In this document: positions 25,033 to 35,088 of the stretch, piece after piece
Layout of the letters: every line of letters begins with the position of its first letter
Position numbering within the stretch: the stretch's first letter is position 1
Source of the DNA: CAZEQJ01 sp964514385
GTDB lineage: Bacteria; Bacteroidota; Bacteroidia; Cytophagales; Cyclobacteriaceae
Reading direction: 5' to 3'
DNA length: 64,000 nucleotides
Assembly: GCA_964514385.1 (NCBI GenBank)
Contig: CAZEQJ010000001.1
Location: forward strand, 186,001-250,000
Notes under the pieces: generated by a model
Seen by the model: only the letters and a program-made list of their open reading frames with translations
Told to the model about the DNA's origin: nothing
Databases searched by the model: none
Program-made: the position numbers and the translations under genes

Positions 25033-26890
25033 CCACTACCATATCTGCATCAGAAGTATTTTCCTTTGCAGCTAAATCGTTTTCATGAGGTAGGTTGGAC
25101 TCTGGTGTTTCTGTGAAAGGTACATGCTGAGGTATGTAGTCCTCAGGAGCACCAGGCTTTGAGTAATCATATGGCCATCTGTACACTTTTGGAATCGCAC
25201 CAGGCCAGTTGCCATGTCCGGGATTTCGCGGTGTTGTCCACTCAAGCGTATTCGATTTCCAAGGATTTAGCGGTGCCAGTCTACCACGGAATATGCTGTA
25301 TATGAAGTTAAAGAAGAATACAGCCTGTGCCGCAAACGTGACGATAGCCGCAATACTGATGAATGAATTCAAATCTGTAAAAGAGCTGAACGCATCGAAA
25401 TTAGTGAAAGAATAATATCGTCTTGGGAAACCGGCAATACCAATATAATGCATTGGGAAGAATACTAGATATACACCAACAAAGGTGAACCAGAAATGAA
25501 TATAACCTAGTCTTTCGTCCATCATCCTGCCGAACATCTTAGGGAACCAGTGATAGATACCCGCCATCATGCCAAAGAACGATGCACTACCCATAACCAG
25601 ATGGAAGTGAGCCACAACGAAATATGTGTCATGCAACTGAATATCAATAGCTGAATTACCCAAGAATATACCGGTGAGTCCCCCGGAGATAAACAGGGAT
25701 ACCAGACCAATTGAAAACAGCATAGCTGGGGTAAATACCAGGTTACCCTTCCATAAAGTTGTCAGATAATTGAATACCTTAACTGCAGATGGAACGGCAA
25801 TGATCAATGTCAACAACATGAATACTGATCCAAGGAATGGATTCATCCCGGATACAAACATGTGGTGTGCCCATACAATAAAGGAAAGGAATGTTATACC
25901 AAGCAACGAGATTACCATAGCTCGATACCCAAATATTGGCTTACGGCTATTTGTGGCGATGATTTCAGATGTAATACCCAATGCCGGCATCAATACGATA
26001 TATACTTCAGGATGGCCAAGGAACCAGAATAAATGCTGGTATAGCACAGGGCTACCTCCTTCATTTGGTAATGCCTCACCACCAATGTAAATTTCAGACA
26101 GATAAAAACTTGTACCGAAGCTTCTGTCAAATACGAGCAATAAAGCAGCAGCAAAAAGAACCGGGAATGACAACAGACCAATTACTGCAGTAAGGAAGAA
26201 TGCCCAGATAGTCAAAGGAAGCCTGTTGAAAGACATACCTTCTGTTCTTAGGTTAATTACTGTTGCGATATAGTTGATACCACCTAGTAAAGTGGATGCA
26301 ATAAAGAACACCATGGATACGAGCCATAGCGTCATACCAAGACCTGAACCACTAATGGCCTGAGGAAGTGCGCTCAAAGGAGGATAAACTACCCACCCAC
26401 CTGCAGCAGGCCCGGTTTCTATAAAGAGTGATATAAGCATGATAACACTGGCAACAAAGAAGAACCAGTATGAGAGCATATTCATGAACCCGGACGCCAT
26501 ATCTCTTGCGCCAATTTGTAGGGGAATCAAGAAATTACTGAAAGTACCACTAAGACCCGCTGTAAGCACGAAGAATACCATGATGGTACCGTGCATAGTC
26601 ACCAGTGCCAGATAGAATTCTGGATCTAATGATCCACCTTCCTGAATCCATTTGCCCAACAGCGGTTTTAGCCAGGAAAGATTTGATTCAGGAAACCCTA
26701 GTTGTAACCTGAATATTACACTTAACGCTCCGCCGATAAAGGCCCACAGTATACCTGTGATGAGAAACTGTTTAGCAATGGTTTTATGGTCTGTACTAAA
26801 TACATACTTCGTAAAGAAGTTACCATGGTCTTCATGGTGCTCGTGCTCCTCGTGTTCTATTACAGGTGATGTAATTTCTGCCGTTGCCAT
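25016..26890 (-). CDS. ctaD: Cytochrome c oxidase subunit I (A-type)
   Basis: 624 residues with twelve or more helices. The proton-channel and CuB motif WFLGHPEVYIVLMPALG carries the CuB His, the Glu of the D-channel and the cross-linked Tyr, and WAHHMFVSGMNP supplies the two further CuB histidines. HDTYFVVAHFHLVMG supplies heme ligands. HPEVY marks the A1 subtype. The cytoplasmic N-terminus is histidine-rich (EHEEHEHHEDHG). It reduces oxygen to water while pumping protons. It follows ctaC by 6 bp in the act-cta operon. Confidence 0.97.
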   Translation of the reverse strand: MATAEITSPVIEHEEHEHHEDHGNFFTKYVFSTDHKTIAKQFLITGILWAFIGGALSVIFRLQLGFPESNLSWLKPLLGKWIQEGGSLDPEFYLALVTMHGTIMVFFVLTAGLSGTFSNFLIPLQIGARDMASGFMNMLSYWFFFVASVIMLISLFIETGPAAGGWVVYPPLSALPQAISGSGLGMTLWLVSMVFFIASTLLGGINYIATVINLRTEGMSFNRLPLTIWAFFLTAVIGLLSFPVLFAAALLLVFDRSFGTSFYLSEIYIGGEALPNEGGSPVLYQHLFWFLGHPEVYIVLMPALGITSEIIATNSRKPIFGYRAMVISLLGITFLSFIVWAHHMFVSGMNPFLGSVFMLLTLIIAVPSAVKVFNYLTTLWKGNLVFTPAMLFSIGLVSLFISGGLTGIFLGNSAIDIQLHDTYFVVAHFHLVMGSASFFGMMAGIYHWFPKMFGRMMDERLGYIHFWFTFVGVYLVFFPMHYIGIAGFPRRYYSFTNFDAFSSFTDLNSFISIAAIVTFAAQAVFFFNFIYSIFRGRLAPLNPWKSNTLEWTTPRNPGHGNWPGAIPKVYRWPYDYSKPGAPEDYIPQHVPFTETPESNLPHENDLAAKENTSDADMVVDEEKK

Positions 26891-26896
26891 AAATAC

Positions 26897-27976
26897 TTAT
26901 TTATTTTCGTTTGATGCTGTTAAATCGTCATAGAGTTCCGGCATTTTTTCAGCCAGGTATTCTTTATTTAATTCGGACCATGGAGTCTGAGATGCAATCC
27001 AGTCGTTATATTCATCTTCAGTCTCCACTATCATTATTTTCCTCATTGAGTAATGTCCCTCTCCACATACTTCAGTACAAGCCAGTTCATAATTGAAATC
27101 CATGTATCTGGGGTTTCCGGTCTCAGGATCTATTTCACGCCATTCCGGAATCTTACTGAGTTCTTCTCTCATCTCAGCAGTAGTTTTGGTAGGCGTGAAC
27201 CAAAAGCTTGTAGGCATTCCGGGTACAGCATCCATTTTTACCCTGAAATGAGGTAGGAAAAAGCTATGCAAAACGTCTTTTGCCCGAATTTTTACCTGAA
27301 CAGGTTTATTCACCGGCACATGTATCTCATTTGATATGAAATCGTCACGGAAATTTGGATCGGTATAATCTATCGCAAGGGAGTTAATAGCGTCCGTTTT
27401 ATTGAAATCATGAGCAGCGAGCTTGCCGTCAGGACCAGGATATCGTAAATCCCATGCAAACTGATATCCAACTGCTTCAAAAACAACAGCGTCTTCAGGT
27501 GCATCTTTCGTAATATCGCTCCATACTTTGAGGCCACTGAAAACCAATAGTGAAAGTACCACAGCAGGCACGGATGTCCATAAAATCTCCAGTTTATGAT
27601 TGTCAGGATAAAATAAAGCCTTCCTCTTAGGGTTGTATTTGTATTTGGAAGGGAAGAAGAATAGCAAAACGTGAGTCGCTACAAACACAACCCCCGTTAC
27701 TGCCATTGTAATCCAGAAAAGAGTATCTGTTGCCTTACCATGCTCACTTGCGAGCGGTAAATTATACGCATCGAAATAGCGTACGGAATACCAGAATATC
27801 CATCCAAAACCCAGTAGAAACATTAGGATAAACAGTGTTCCATTGAAATTTCTTGATCTTCCGTCATCCTTTTTATTCACTCCGGATGCCACTGAGATCA
27901 GAGAAAAGATTCTGAGTACCAATACAAGTATCAGTACTACGGCAACTCCAACTCCAACTAATAGAATTCCTGACAT
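26897..27976 (-). CDS. ctaC: Cytochrome c oxidase subunit II (CuA subunit)
   Basis: 359 residues. The N-terminal part has four hydrophobic segments (two more than classical subunit II). The periplasmic CuA domain is intact: VLHSFFLPHF gives the first His and CTEVCGEGHYSM gives Cys-x3-Cys-x3-His-x2-Met. There is no fused cytochrome c domain, so the oxidase is of aa3 rather than caa3 type, and electrons must come from ACIII cytochromes. The intact CuA site is notable because the SCO-like neighbour lacks its copper motif. Confidence 0.96.
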   Translation of the reverse strand: MSGILLVGVGVAVVLILVLVLRIFSLISVASGVNKKDDGRSRNFNGTLFILMFLLGFGWIFWYSVRYFDAYNLPLASEHGKATDTLFWITMAVTGVVFVATHVLLFFFPSKYKYNPKRKALFYPDNHKLEILWTSVPAVVLSLLVFSGLKVWSDITKDAPEDAVVFEAVGYQFAWDLRYPGPDGKLAAHDFNKTDAINSLAIDYTDPNFRDDFISNEIHVPVNKPVQVKIRAKDVLHSFFLPHFRVKMDAVPGMPTSFWFTPTKTTAEMREELSKIPEWREIDPETGNPRYMDFNYELACTEVCGEGHYSMRKIMIVETEDEYNDWIASQTPWSELNKEYLAEKMPELYDDLTASNENK

Positions 27977-27989
27977 TTTAAATATTTAA

Positions 27990-29417
27990 TTAAATATGAT
28001 GATGTAAACTTTCCTGTAACATTGGGTGATTAACCGCTACTAGCTTCGCTTTGGATAATGACCTGAGGACAACGAACAAGAAGGCCGCTCCATATACTAG
28101 TGGTAAACCTATTTCTATTAATCCAAACGAATTTTCCTGTCCAACAACTCCCGGCATTATCATCAGGTAGAAATCAATCCAATGTCCAATGATTACTATA
28201 ACACATACAATCTTCAGGAAGATCATATGTCGTTTTGAATCTCTTGTCATCAGAACCAGAAATGGAAAGAAAAAGTTTAGAATCAGATTAATAAAGAAAA
28301 ACGGCGCATAAGTATCTGTTTTCCAACGCTCTACAAAGTAAATTGTCTCTTCAGGTATATTGGCGTAGTAGATAAGAAGGAACTGGCTGATCCATATATA
28401 TGTCCAGAAAATACTGAAGGCGAAAATGAATTTTCCCAGATCATGAAGATGGTTTGCTGTGACCATTTTCAGGTAACCATTCTCTTTCAGTAATACTACA
28501 ATGAGTGTAATAACAGAAAGACCTGTCACAAACCAGCTTGCAAAAACGTACCAGCCAAACATGGTGCTAAACCAGTGTGTATCAATAGACATGATCCAGT
28601 CCCAGGCGGCAGTAGAACTGGTTACTGCGAAGAGTACAAGGAATATAGCGGAATATTTTCTCATTTTCCACCAGTAGGAAGTACCCCCTTCCAGATCTTC
28701 TTTCAATGATGCCTGACGGATCAGATAGAACATTCCGATCCAGATGCCAAAATATGCAAACATACGTACTAAAAAGAAGACCGGTATCCCTGGAGTTTCT
28801 GCCAGCGGGAAAAAGAAAAAGCCTTTTTTACCGTTAATGATGGGATCAAAATGTGACCCACCTTCTTCATAAAGGTCGGTGTGCGTCCAGTGGAAAATAT
28901 CACCTTTAAACAAGAAGTAAGAAGCTATAATCGTAATAGCTGCAAATGGTAGCCATGCGCCAAAGGCTTCAGGCACTCTCTTTATTGTAGCAGACCAACC
29001 GGCCTGAGCAGCATACTGAAGTGCCAGAAAAAAAACTCCGATAATAGCGATGCCAAAGAAAAACATATTGTTAATCCATACATTGGCTACTATTCTTTTA
29101 TGCAGGGTGCTGCTCCCATGATGCTCTTCACCGCCATGATCATCATGTCCCGCTGTAGCGTGAGAATCTTCTTCATGCCCTGCTTCGGCATGATCATCAT
29201 GATCACCTGCATGAGATAAGTTTTCGTCCGGATTAGCATCATAGATCATGTTGCCTATTGCCATTCCGGTATTACCATGGCCATCATGACCTCCTTCGGA
29301 TTCGCCAGCCATCATAGGGGCTATGAAAATACCAGCTACGAAGACTACCAATCCTATGATACCCCAGGTAAGGATTCTTCTTTTAGCAGTTGAACTAAAA
29401 ATATATTGTTCCTCCAT
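27990..29417 (-). CDS. actF: Alternative complex III subunit ActF (NrfD/PsrC-like, quinone-site related)
   Basis: 475 residues, about ten membrane helices like ActC. Between the first helix (TWGIIGLVVFVAGIFIAPMMA) and the second (~112 on) lies a loop at ~38-105 with about a dozen His residues mixed with Asp and Glu; by the positive-inside rule it faces the periplasm. NrfD-family membrane subunits bind quinone or form proton paths; ActF is the second such subunit of ACIII. Position last among the act genes and 13 bp before ctaC supports a combined ACIII-oxidase operon. Confidence 0.92.
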   Translation of the reverse strand: MEEQYIFSSTAKRRILTWGIIGLVVFVAGIFIAPMMAGESEGGHDGHGNTGMAIGNMIYDANPDENLSHAGDHDDHAEAGHEEDSHATAGHDDHGGEEHHGSSTLHKRIVANVWINNMFFFGIAIIGVFFLALQYAAQAGWSATIKRVPEAFGAWLPFAAITIIASYFLFKGDIFHWTHTDLYEEGGSHFDPIINGKKGFFFFPLAETPGIPVFFLVRMFAYFGIWIGMFYLIRQASLKEDLEGGTSYWWKMRKYSAIFLVLFAVTSSTAAWDWIMSIDTHWFSTMFGWYVFASWFVTGLSVITLIVVLLKENGYLKMVTANHLHDLGKFIFAFSIFWTYIWISQFLLIYYANIPEETIYFVERWKTDTYAPFFFINLILNFFFPFLVLMTRDSKRHMIFLKIVCVIVIIGHWIDFYLMIMPGVVGQENSFGLIEIGLPLVYGAAFLFVVLRSLSKAKLVAVNHPMLQESLHHHI

Positions 29418-29418
29418 C

Positions 29419-30042
29419 CTATTGAATGTTTTTATCTGTTAATACCTGTACATACTCAGCGATTTTCCATCTGTCTTCAATGCTCACCTGAGAGGCATGA
29501 GAATACATACGACCCCGGCCATGTGTGATAACATGGAAAATATAACCGTCTGTTCGTTTTACATTGTAGGGTACAACGCCCTGATAAACCTCCCCTACTT
29601 TTGCTGTAGGGTCCTGCGAACCGCCACCGTCTTTACCGTGGCAATGAATGCAATATTGCTCATAAAGCACTTTCCCCTCGGCTACAACAGCTACAGAATC
29701 TGCGTCATCGAGTGGATTTTTGAGGACGCGGCCCGCATAATCAAGGCTATCGTAGGGAAGACGGTAAGGTAAATAATCTTCATCAAAGCGTACCGTATTT
29801 GATGCCGGTTCACGCATGGTCAGATTATTAGGATTATTAGGATTAGAGTTATAAAATTCACCGACACCATCATCCCTGCTATCAAGCCACGAACCGGCCT
29901 TTTCGTCAGTTATTTGAGTAAGCGGCTCATAAGGCACAGAATGATACATATTAGGTGCATATTCCAGTCCCTGATAATTGTCCTTTGCAGCACAGCCTGC
30001 CAGAACAGATACTATGATCAGACTACCGATAAACTTATTCAT
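29419..30042 (-). CDS. actE: Alternative complex III monoheme cytochrome c lipoprotein ActE
   Basis: 207 residues from MNKFIGS (30042). The signal ends in the lipobox VLAGC, so the mature protein is lipid-anchored. One heme c site, CIHCH, lies at ~142 with the distal methionine probably in GRMYSHASQV. The start overlaps the actD stop by 8 bases. ActE is the monoheme subunit of ACIII that helps pass electrons to the oxidase. Confidence 0.92.
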   Translation of the reverse strand: MNKFIGSLIIVSVLAGCAAKDNYQGLEYAPNMYHSVPYEPLTQITDEKAGSWLDSRDDGVGEFYNSNPNNPNNLTMREPASNTVRFDEDYLPYRLPYDSLDYAGRVLKNPLDDADSVAVVAEGKVLYEQYCIHCHGKDGGGSQDPTAKVGEVYQGVVPYNVKRTDGYIFHVITHGRGRMYSHASQVSIEDRWKIAEYVQVLTDKNIQ

Positions 30043-30559
30043 TGTCAATTTCCTTTTGGTTGATTTCACTAGCCCCGGTTTCTTTTAGGAGTGAATGGAT
30101 ATGATTTACATCCTGACCTTCTTCCGCAATTACCATTACGTGCTTATCATCTGTACTGCGGATATCAGGCGATTTAGTCTTTCCCCATGGCTTTAGATTA
30201 CTGACCACCAGAAAAGTGCCGACCATTCCAAATGCGGAAAGCAGTACTGTCAATTCAAAAGTTACAGGTACAAAAGTTACACTGGCATAATCCTTACCAC
30301 CAATAATCATTGGCCAGTCCACTGCCATCATATATCCCTGCATTAGCAATGCCAGAAAGGTACCTGTCATACCAAACAAAAATGCTGCAACAGGTAATTT
30401 CGACCTTTTATACCCCATGGCGTGTTCCATTCCATGGACAGGATACGGCGAATAAACATCATCAATTTTTATGCCCGCATCTCTTAATTTTTTGACGGCA
30501 CTGAGTACTACGTCCTCGTCCTCGTAGATACCTATCGTATATTTGTTATTCGATTCCAT
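30035..30559 (-). CDS. actD: Alternative complex III subunit ActD (DUF3341)
   Basis: 174 residues. DUF3341 layout: a soluble N-terminal alpha/beta part (IGIYEDEDVVLSAVKKLRDAGI) with DVYSPYPVHG, two membrane helices (~57-78 and ~100-120), and a cytoplasmic tail. It is a structural membrane subunit of ACIII with no cofactor. It follows actC by one base. Confidence 0.93.
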   Translation of the reverse strand: MESNNKYTIGIYEDEDVVLSAVKKLRDAGIKIDDVYSPYPVHGMEHAMGYKRSKLPVAAFLFGMTGTFLALLMQGYMMAVDWPMIIGGKDYASVTFVPVTFELTVLLSAFGMVGTFLVVSNLKPWGKTKSPDIRSTDDKHVMVIAEEGQDVNHIHSLLKETGASEINQKEIDNE

Positions 30560-30560
30560 A

Positions 30561-31967
30561 TCAGGCAGTAACTTCTTCAGGTTTAACTTTTTGCTCGTTT
30601 TTACCCTCCATTTTCTCAGAAGTAGACTTGAGAATAGCTTTTACTTCAAACATGTTGATCACAGGGAAAAACTTAGCGAACAGGAAAAATGCTGTAAAGA
30701 ACAATCCAAAGGTGAACAGGTATTCTCCCACATCATACAATGTTGGCTTAAACATAGCCCAGCTCGATGGCAGATAATCTCTGTGAATGGAGGATACAAT
30801 TATCACAAACCGTTCAAACCACATTCCGATATTTACGATAATCGATAGGATAAACGTGGCCATAATATTTGTGCGTATCTTTTTGATCCAGAAAAGCTGA
30901 GGTGATATCACATTACACGTCATCATAGATGCGTATGCCCACCAGTAAGGTCCGGTGGCTCGGTTGATAAATGCATATTGTTCAAATTCAACTCCTGAGT
31001 ACCACGCAATAAACAACTCAGTAATATAGGCGATACCTACGATAGACCCCGTAATAATAATAATGATGTTCATCAACTCGATGTGATAAATGGTAATGTA
31101 ATCCTCCAATTTATACACTTTGCGGGTGATGATCATCAGTGTAAGCACCATTGCGAAACCTGAAAATATGGCCCCGGCAACGAAATACGGTGGAAATATC
31201 GTTGTATGCCATCCCGGTATTACAGAAGTGGCAAAGTCAAACGATACAATGGTATGTACAGAAAGTACAAGCGGTGTGGCCAGTCCGGCAAGGATAAGGG
31301 AAACTGACTCATATCTTTCCCAATCTTTTGCACCACCACTCCAGCCAAGGCTAAGACCGCCGTAAATAGCTTTTGATATCTTATTTTTTGCTCTGTCACG
31401 TATAGTAGCAAAATCGGGTACAAGACCAAGGTACCAGAAAACCAGTGATACAGAGAAGTAAGTAGAAATGGCAAATACATCCCAAAGAAGTGGACTATTA
31501 AAGTTTACCCACAGCGACCCGAAGGTATTAGGCAGTGGAAGTACCCAGTAAAAACCCAGCCATAAGCGGCCCATATGGAGTAGTGGGAACATTGCCGCAC
31601 ATATTACGGCAAAGATAGTCATGGCTTCTGCTGCCCTGTTGATAGAAGATCTCCACTTCTGACGAAACAGCAATAATACGGCTGAAATGAGCGTACCGGC
31701 ATGCCCGATACCTACCCACCAGACGAAGTTTGTGATATCCCAGGCCCAACCTACTGTGTTGTTGAGTCCCCAGACACCTACACCTACCCATAGGAGTTTT
31801 ACGGTACAATACAAACCAAAGGCAAGTACAACCAATGAAAGGCCAAGAGCGGCCAGCCATGCCAGATTAGGCTTGCTTTCAACATGTCTGGAAATATCCT
31901 CAGTAACGTCGTGGTAGGTTTTACCTCCGGTTACCAAGGGTGGTCTTACTGAAGCTGTTACATCCAT
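30561..31967 (-). CDS. actC: Alternative complex III subunit ActC (NrfD/PsrC-like)
   Basis: 468 residues with about ten helices. The region WWVGIGHAGTLISAVLLLFRQKWR matches the NrfD/PsrC signature, and conserved polar residues in later helices fit a quinone site next to ActB. ActC is the membrane subunit proposed to bind menaquinol and link to the ActB iron-sulfur clusters. It starts 3 bp after actB. Confidence 0.95.
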   Translation of the reverse strand: MDVTASVRPPLVTGGKTYHDVTEDISRHVESKPNLAWLAALGLSLVVLAFGLYCTVKLLWVGVGVWGLNNTVGWAWDITNFVWWVGIGHAGTLISAVLLLFRQKWRSSINRAAEAMTIFAVICAAMFPLLHMGRLWLGFYWVLPLPNTFGSLWVNFNSPLLWDVFAISTYFSVSLVFWYLGLVPDFATIRDRAKNKISKAIYGGLSLGWSGGAKDWERYESVSLILAGLATPLVLSVHTIVSFDFATSVIPGWHTTIFPPYFVAGAIFSGFAMVLTLMIITRKVYKLEDYITIYHIELMNIIIIITGSIVGIAYITELFIAWYSGVEFEQYAFINRATGPYWWAYASMMTCNVISPQLFWIKKIRTNIMATFILSIIVNIGMWFERFVIIVSSIHRDYLPSSWAMFKPTLYDVGEYLFTFGLFFTAFFLFAKFFPVINMFEVKAILKSTSEKMEGKNEQKVKPEEVTA

Positions 31968-31970
31968 AAT

Positions 31971-34900
31971 TTATGCGTGACTTTCTTCTTTATCCTTATT
32001 TTTAATTTTCGTAAAGTAGACTACGTTAGGCGCTACTCTGATCTCTTCCAGCATATGGAATGCCCGTGGTTCTGACATTTTCTTCTTGCCATCCTCATAC
32101 CTCATTTTCAGAAGTTTGGATATTCTGCTGTTCGGATTATTCATATCACCAAACACAAGAGCATCGGTCGGACAAGCGCTGGCACATGCCGTATTGACGT
32201 CAGCATCTTCAAGCTGTCGCTTTTCTTTTTTAGCTTTGAGTTTACCTGCCTGTATACGCTGTACACAGAAGGTACATTTTTCCATAACTCCTCTGGATCG
32301 TACAGTAACATCGGGGTTAAGTACCATTTTACCCAATGAATCATTCGAAGGTATATTCACATCCGCGAATTGATCATTGTCATGATATTTAAACCAGTTA
32401 AACCTTCTTACCTTATAAGGACAGTTGTTGGCACAATAGCGAGTACCAATACAACGATTATAGGTCATCTGATTAAGCCCTTCAGAACTATGCGTTGTTG
32501 CAGCAACTGGACAAACTGTTTCACATGGTGCATTATTACACTGCTGGCACATTACGGGCTGAAATACTACTTCCGGATTATCGGCGGCTTTTTCAAGTTC
32601 GCGAAGGCCACTGATGCTCTTATCTTCAGGATTACCGCTTGAGCTGTAATACCTGTCGATTCTGATCCAGTGCATATTCCTTCTGTTGGCTACTTCCTGT
32701 TTACCTACTACCGGAACATTATTTTCTACCTGACAAGCCACAGTACAGTTACTACATCCTGTACAGACGCTAAGGTCAATCGCAAGTCCCCAATGGTGAT
32801 TAGGGTATTCATGTCCATCCCAGAGACTTATCTCTCCCGGCTCAACAGGACCTTCTTTTGTGATGATCTGTGGTTTTGCCCTTCCGGCAAAAGGATCCTG
32901 TTTGTATTCATTGTAGGTAGCCTCCTGAATTACTGTCGCCCTACCCATATAAGTAAGCTGGGTCTGTGACTGTGCCAGCTGATAGCTTTCAGAAAGTAAT
33001 TCTACAGAAGCTGTAGTGTGGTATACCGGCACGCCGTTCTTTTCAGAAACCAGAGGAAAAGCATTGTAGCCTTTTCCGTTTCCAACCTTTCCGGCTTTCG
33101 TACGACCATAACCAAGAGCAAGCCCCACGGTACCCGGCGCCTGACCCGGCTGAACGAATACCGGAATAGTGAATGATTCTCCATTGACTGTAACTTTAGC
33201 AAGTCTGGTTTTAGCTTCATTCATTACCAGACCCCATTCATTAGCTTTTGAGGTAGAGACCGTAAGGTAGTTCTCCCATGTTGCCTTAGTGATCGGATCG
33301 GGCATTTCCTGCAACCAGGGATTATTGGCCTGTACACCTGAGCCAATGGCTGATTTTGTATAAAGTACTAGTTCCAGATCACTTGCTTCCTTGTAGTTAG
33401 CGTTAATACCAGAGGCAACCTGTGCTATGTCATAGTCAAAAGCAGGGCCTTCCACTGTTTCAGCCGCTACCTCAAGTACTCCTTTTTGAAGTGTGCTATC
33501 CCAGAAGCGCTGAAAATCAAGTTCTTCTGATTGTTCGAAATAAGGCACCCATTGTGCCTTCATAAACTCCTCGTAAGATCCTGTCTCACCCGCCCATTTG
33601 AGCAGAGAATCCTGTGCCTGACGGGTGTTGAATAGCGGTGAAATAGTAGGCTGCGAAAGCGAAAGATGACCGTTAACCGGGTTAGCATCATTCCACGATT
33701 CCAGATAATGATGATCTGGCGCCTGGTAGCCGCATAAAGAGGCTGTTTCATCATCGCGATCGTTAAACGCGAGGGTTAATGAAGCTTTATTTAAGTCTGC
33801 TTCAAGCTTACTGCCTTTATAAAAATCGTATACCGGGTTACAGTTATAGAATATCACACCTCCCACACTTCCTGCACCGAGACGGTCAATGAAGCTAGAC
33901 AATGCGGTACTATCGCCCTTTTTGAAATTAAGCGGATTACTCAAATCAATTGTAGAGCCATAGCTTTCAAGAAGATCGTTAATTGCATTTATCAGCAACT
34001 GAACATCAGGATCATTTGAACCAGAAACTACTAAAGCATGTCCTTTACTTTTCCAAAGTGCCTCAGCAGCTTTTTTGAGCATTGGCACCTCAATGGCATT
34101 CACACCTATCGATGATGCTCCCGCTTTCTGAGCCAGGTAGTTATAAAGTGTAGCTATTGCCTTTCCTTCCTGTGAAGGTTTAAGAAATGTCCTGTAATCA
34201 GCATTAGCACCTGTAAGTGACATGTTGGCTTCAAACTGAAAATGCTGGCTCATATGCGGATGATCACCAGTCAGCCTTCTTCCATCAGCATATCCCTTAG
34301 AAAAAATCTCAGGTGTTATCCATGTTCCCAGGAAATCTGCACCAAAGGAAACTATGGTATGTGCTTTATCGAAATGGTAGGAAGGAACTACGGATTTACC
34401 AAAGCTTAACTCGTTGGCTTTTCTCAGTCCATCAAGAGATACCGGCTCATATTCAATGTAATTTACGTCACCTATAGCTTCAGAAAACCGGTTGATTACT
34501 GCATTTGTTGAGGGACTGGAATTACCATATGAAATGATGGCTACTTCTTTTCCTTCATTGCTGATGGCCTGAAGTGCTTCTGTAACTTCTTTATCTAATG
34601 TTGCCCAATCTGTATCTTCACCACCTTTTCGTGGATTGCGTAGTCTTTCCTGATCGTAAAGTGATAATACGCTAGCCTCTACCTGACTGGAGATCGTACC
34701 CTTCGAGAATTTTGAAAGTGGATTCCCTTCTATTTTTATTGGCCGTCCTTCCCGTGTCTTTACTACAATACTGCTGTAGTCACCACCCATGGAGTAACTA
34801 GTTGCATAGTAATTAGGTATACCTGGGTCAACGTCCACCGGCTTATTAACATAAGGAATGGCTTTCCTTACCGGAGCTTCACATGCCGCAAGCGATGCTG

Positions 34901-35069
34901 CAGCAATACCGAATCCCATCATTTTCAGAAAGTCCCGACGCGAAGATCTGCTGTCTGACTCCTCTACCAGGAGCGCATCCGGGAATTCATTTTGAACGTT
35001 TTTTATAAACTCAGGGTCATTCGTAAGCTGTTCGTAACCCTGCCAATATTTTGTTTTCGTCTCCGACAT
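31971..35069 (-). CDS. actB: Alternative complex III subunit ActB (iron-sulfur, molybdopterin-oxidoreductase-like)
   Basis: 1032 residues from MSETKTK (35069). A Tat-like signal is set unusually far in (SRRDFLKMMGFG at ~42), ending in the lipobox-like AACEAP. The first ~720 residues are a molybdopterin-oxidoreductase fold without visible cofactor ligands. The last ~300 form a ferredoxin-like subunit with four cysteine groups, CTGCSNCTVACQ, CQQCNNAPCETVCP, CIGTRYCANNCP and CTFCVQ, fitting [4Fe-4S]/[3Fe-4S] clusters. It carries electrons from quinol to the ActA hemes. It is the largest subunit of ACIII. Confidence 0.95.
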   Translation of the reverse strand: MSETKTKYWQGYEQLTNDPEFIKNVQNEFPDALLVEESDSRSSRRDFLKMMGFGIAAASLAACEAPVRKAIPYVNKPVDVDPGIPNYYATSYSMGGDYSSIVVKTREGRPIKIEGNPLSKFSKGTISSQVEASVLSLYDQERLRNPRKGGEDTDWATLDKEVTEALQAISNEGKEVAIISYGNSSPSTNAVINRFSEAIGDVNYIEYEPVSLDGLRKANELSFGKSVVPSYHFDKAHTIVSFGADFLGTWITPEIFSKGYADGRRLTGDHPHMSQHFQFEANMSLTGANADYRTFLKPSQEGKAIATLYNYLAQKAGASSIGVNAIEVPMLKKAAEALWKSKGHALVVSGSNDPDVQLLINAINDLLESYGSTIDLSNPLNFKKGDSTALSSFIDRLGAGSVGGVIFYNCNPVYDFYKGSKLEADLNKASLTLAFNDRDDETASLCGYQAPDHHYLESWNDANPVNGHLSLSQPTISPLFNTRQAQDSLLKWAGETGSYEEFMKAQWVPYFEQSEELDFQRFWDSTLQKGVLEVAAETVEGPAFDYDIAQVASGINANYKEASDLELVLYTKSAIGSGVQANNPWLQEMPDPITKATWENYLTVSTSKANEWGLVMNEAKTRLAKVTVNGESFTIPVFVQPGQAPGTVGLALGYGRTKAGKVGNGKGYNAFPLVSEKNGVPVYHTTASVELLSESYQLAQSQTQLTYMGRATVIQEATYNEYKQDPFAGRAKPQIITKEGPVEPGEISLWDGHEYPNHHWGLAIDLSVCTGCSNCTVACQVENNVPVVGKQEVANRRNMHWIRIDRYYSSSGNPEDKSISGLRELEKAADNPEVVFQPVMCQQCNNAPCETVCPVAATTHSSEGLNQMTYNRCIGTRYCANNCPYKVRRFNWFKYHDNDQFADVNIPSNDSLGKMVLNPDVTVRSRGVMEKCTFCVQRIQAGKLKAKKEKRQLEDADVNTACASACPTDALVFGDMNNPNSRISKLLKMRYEDGKKKMSEPRAFHMLEEIRVAPNVVYFTKIKNKDKEESHA

Positions 35070-35088
35070 TTGTTTGTATTCAAATGAA

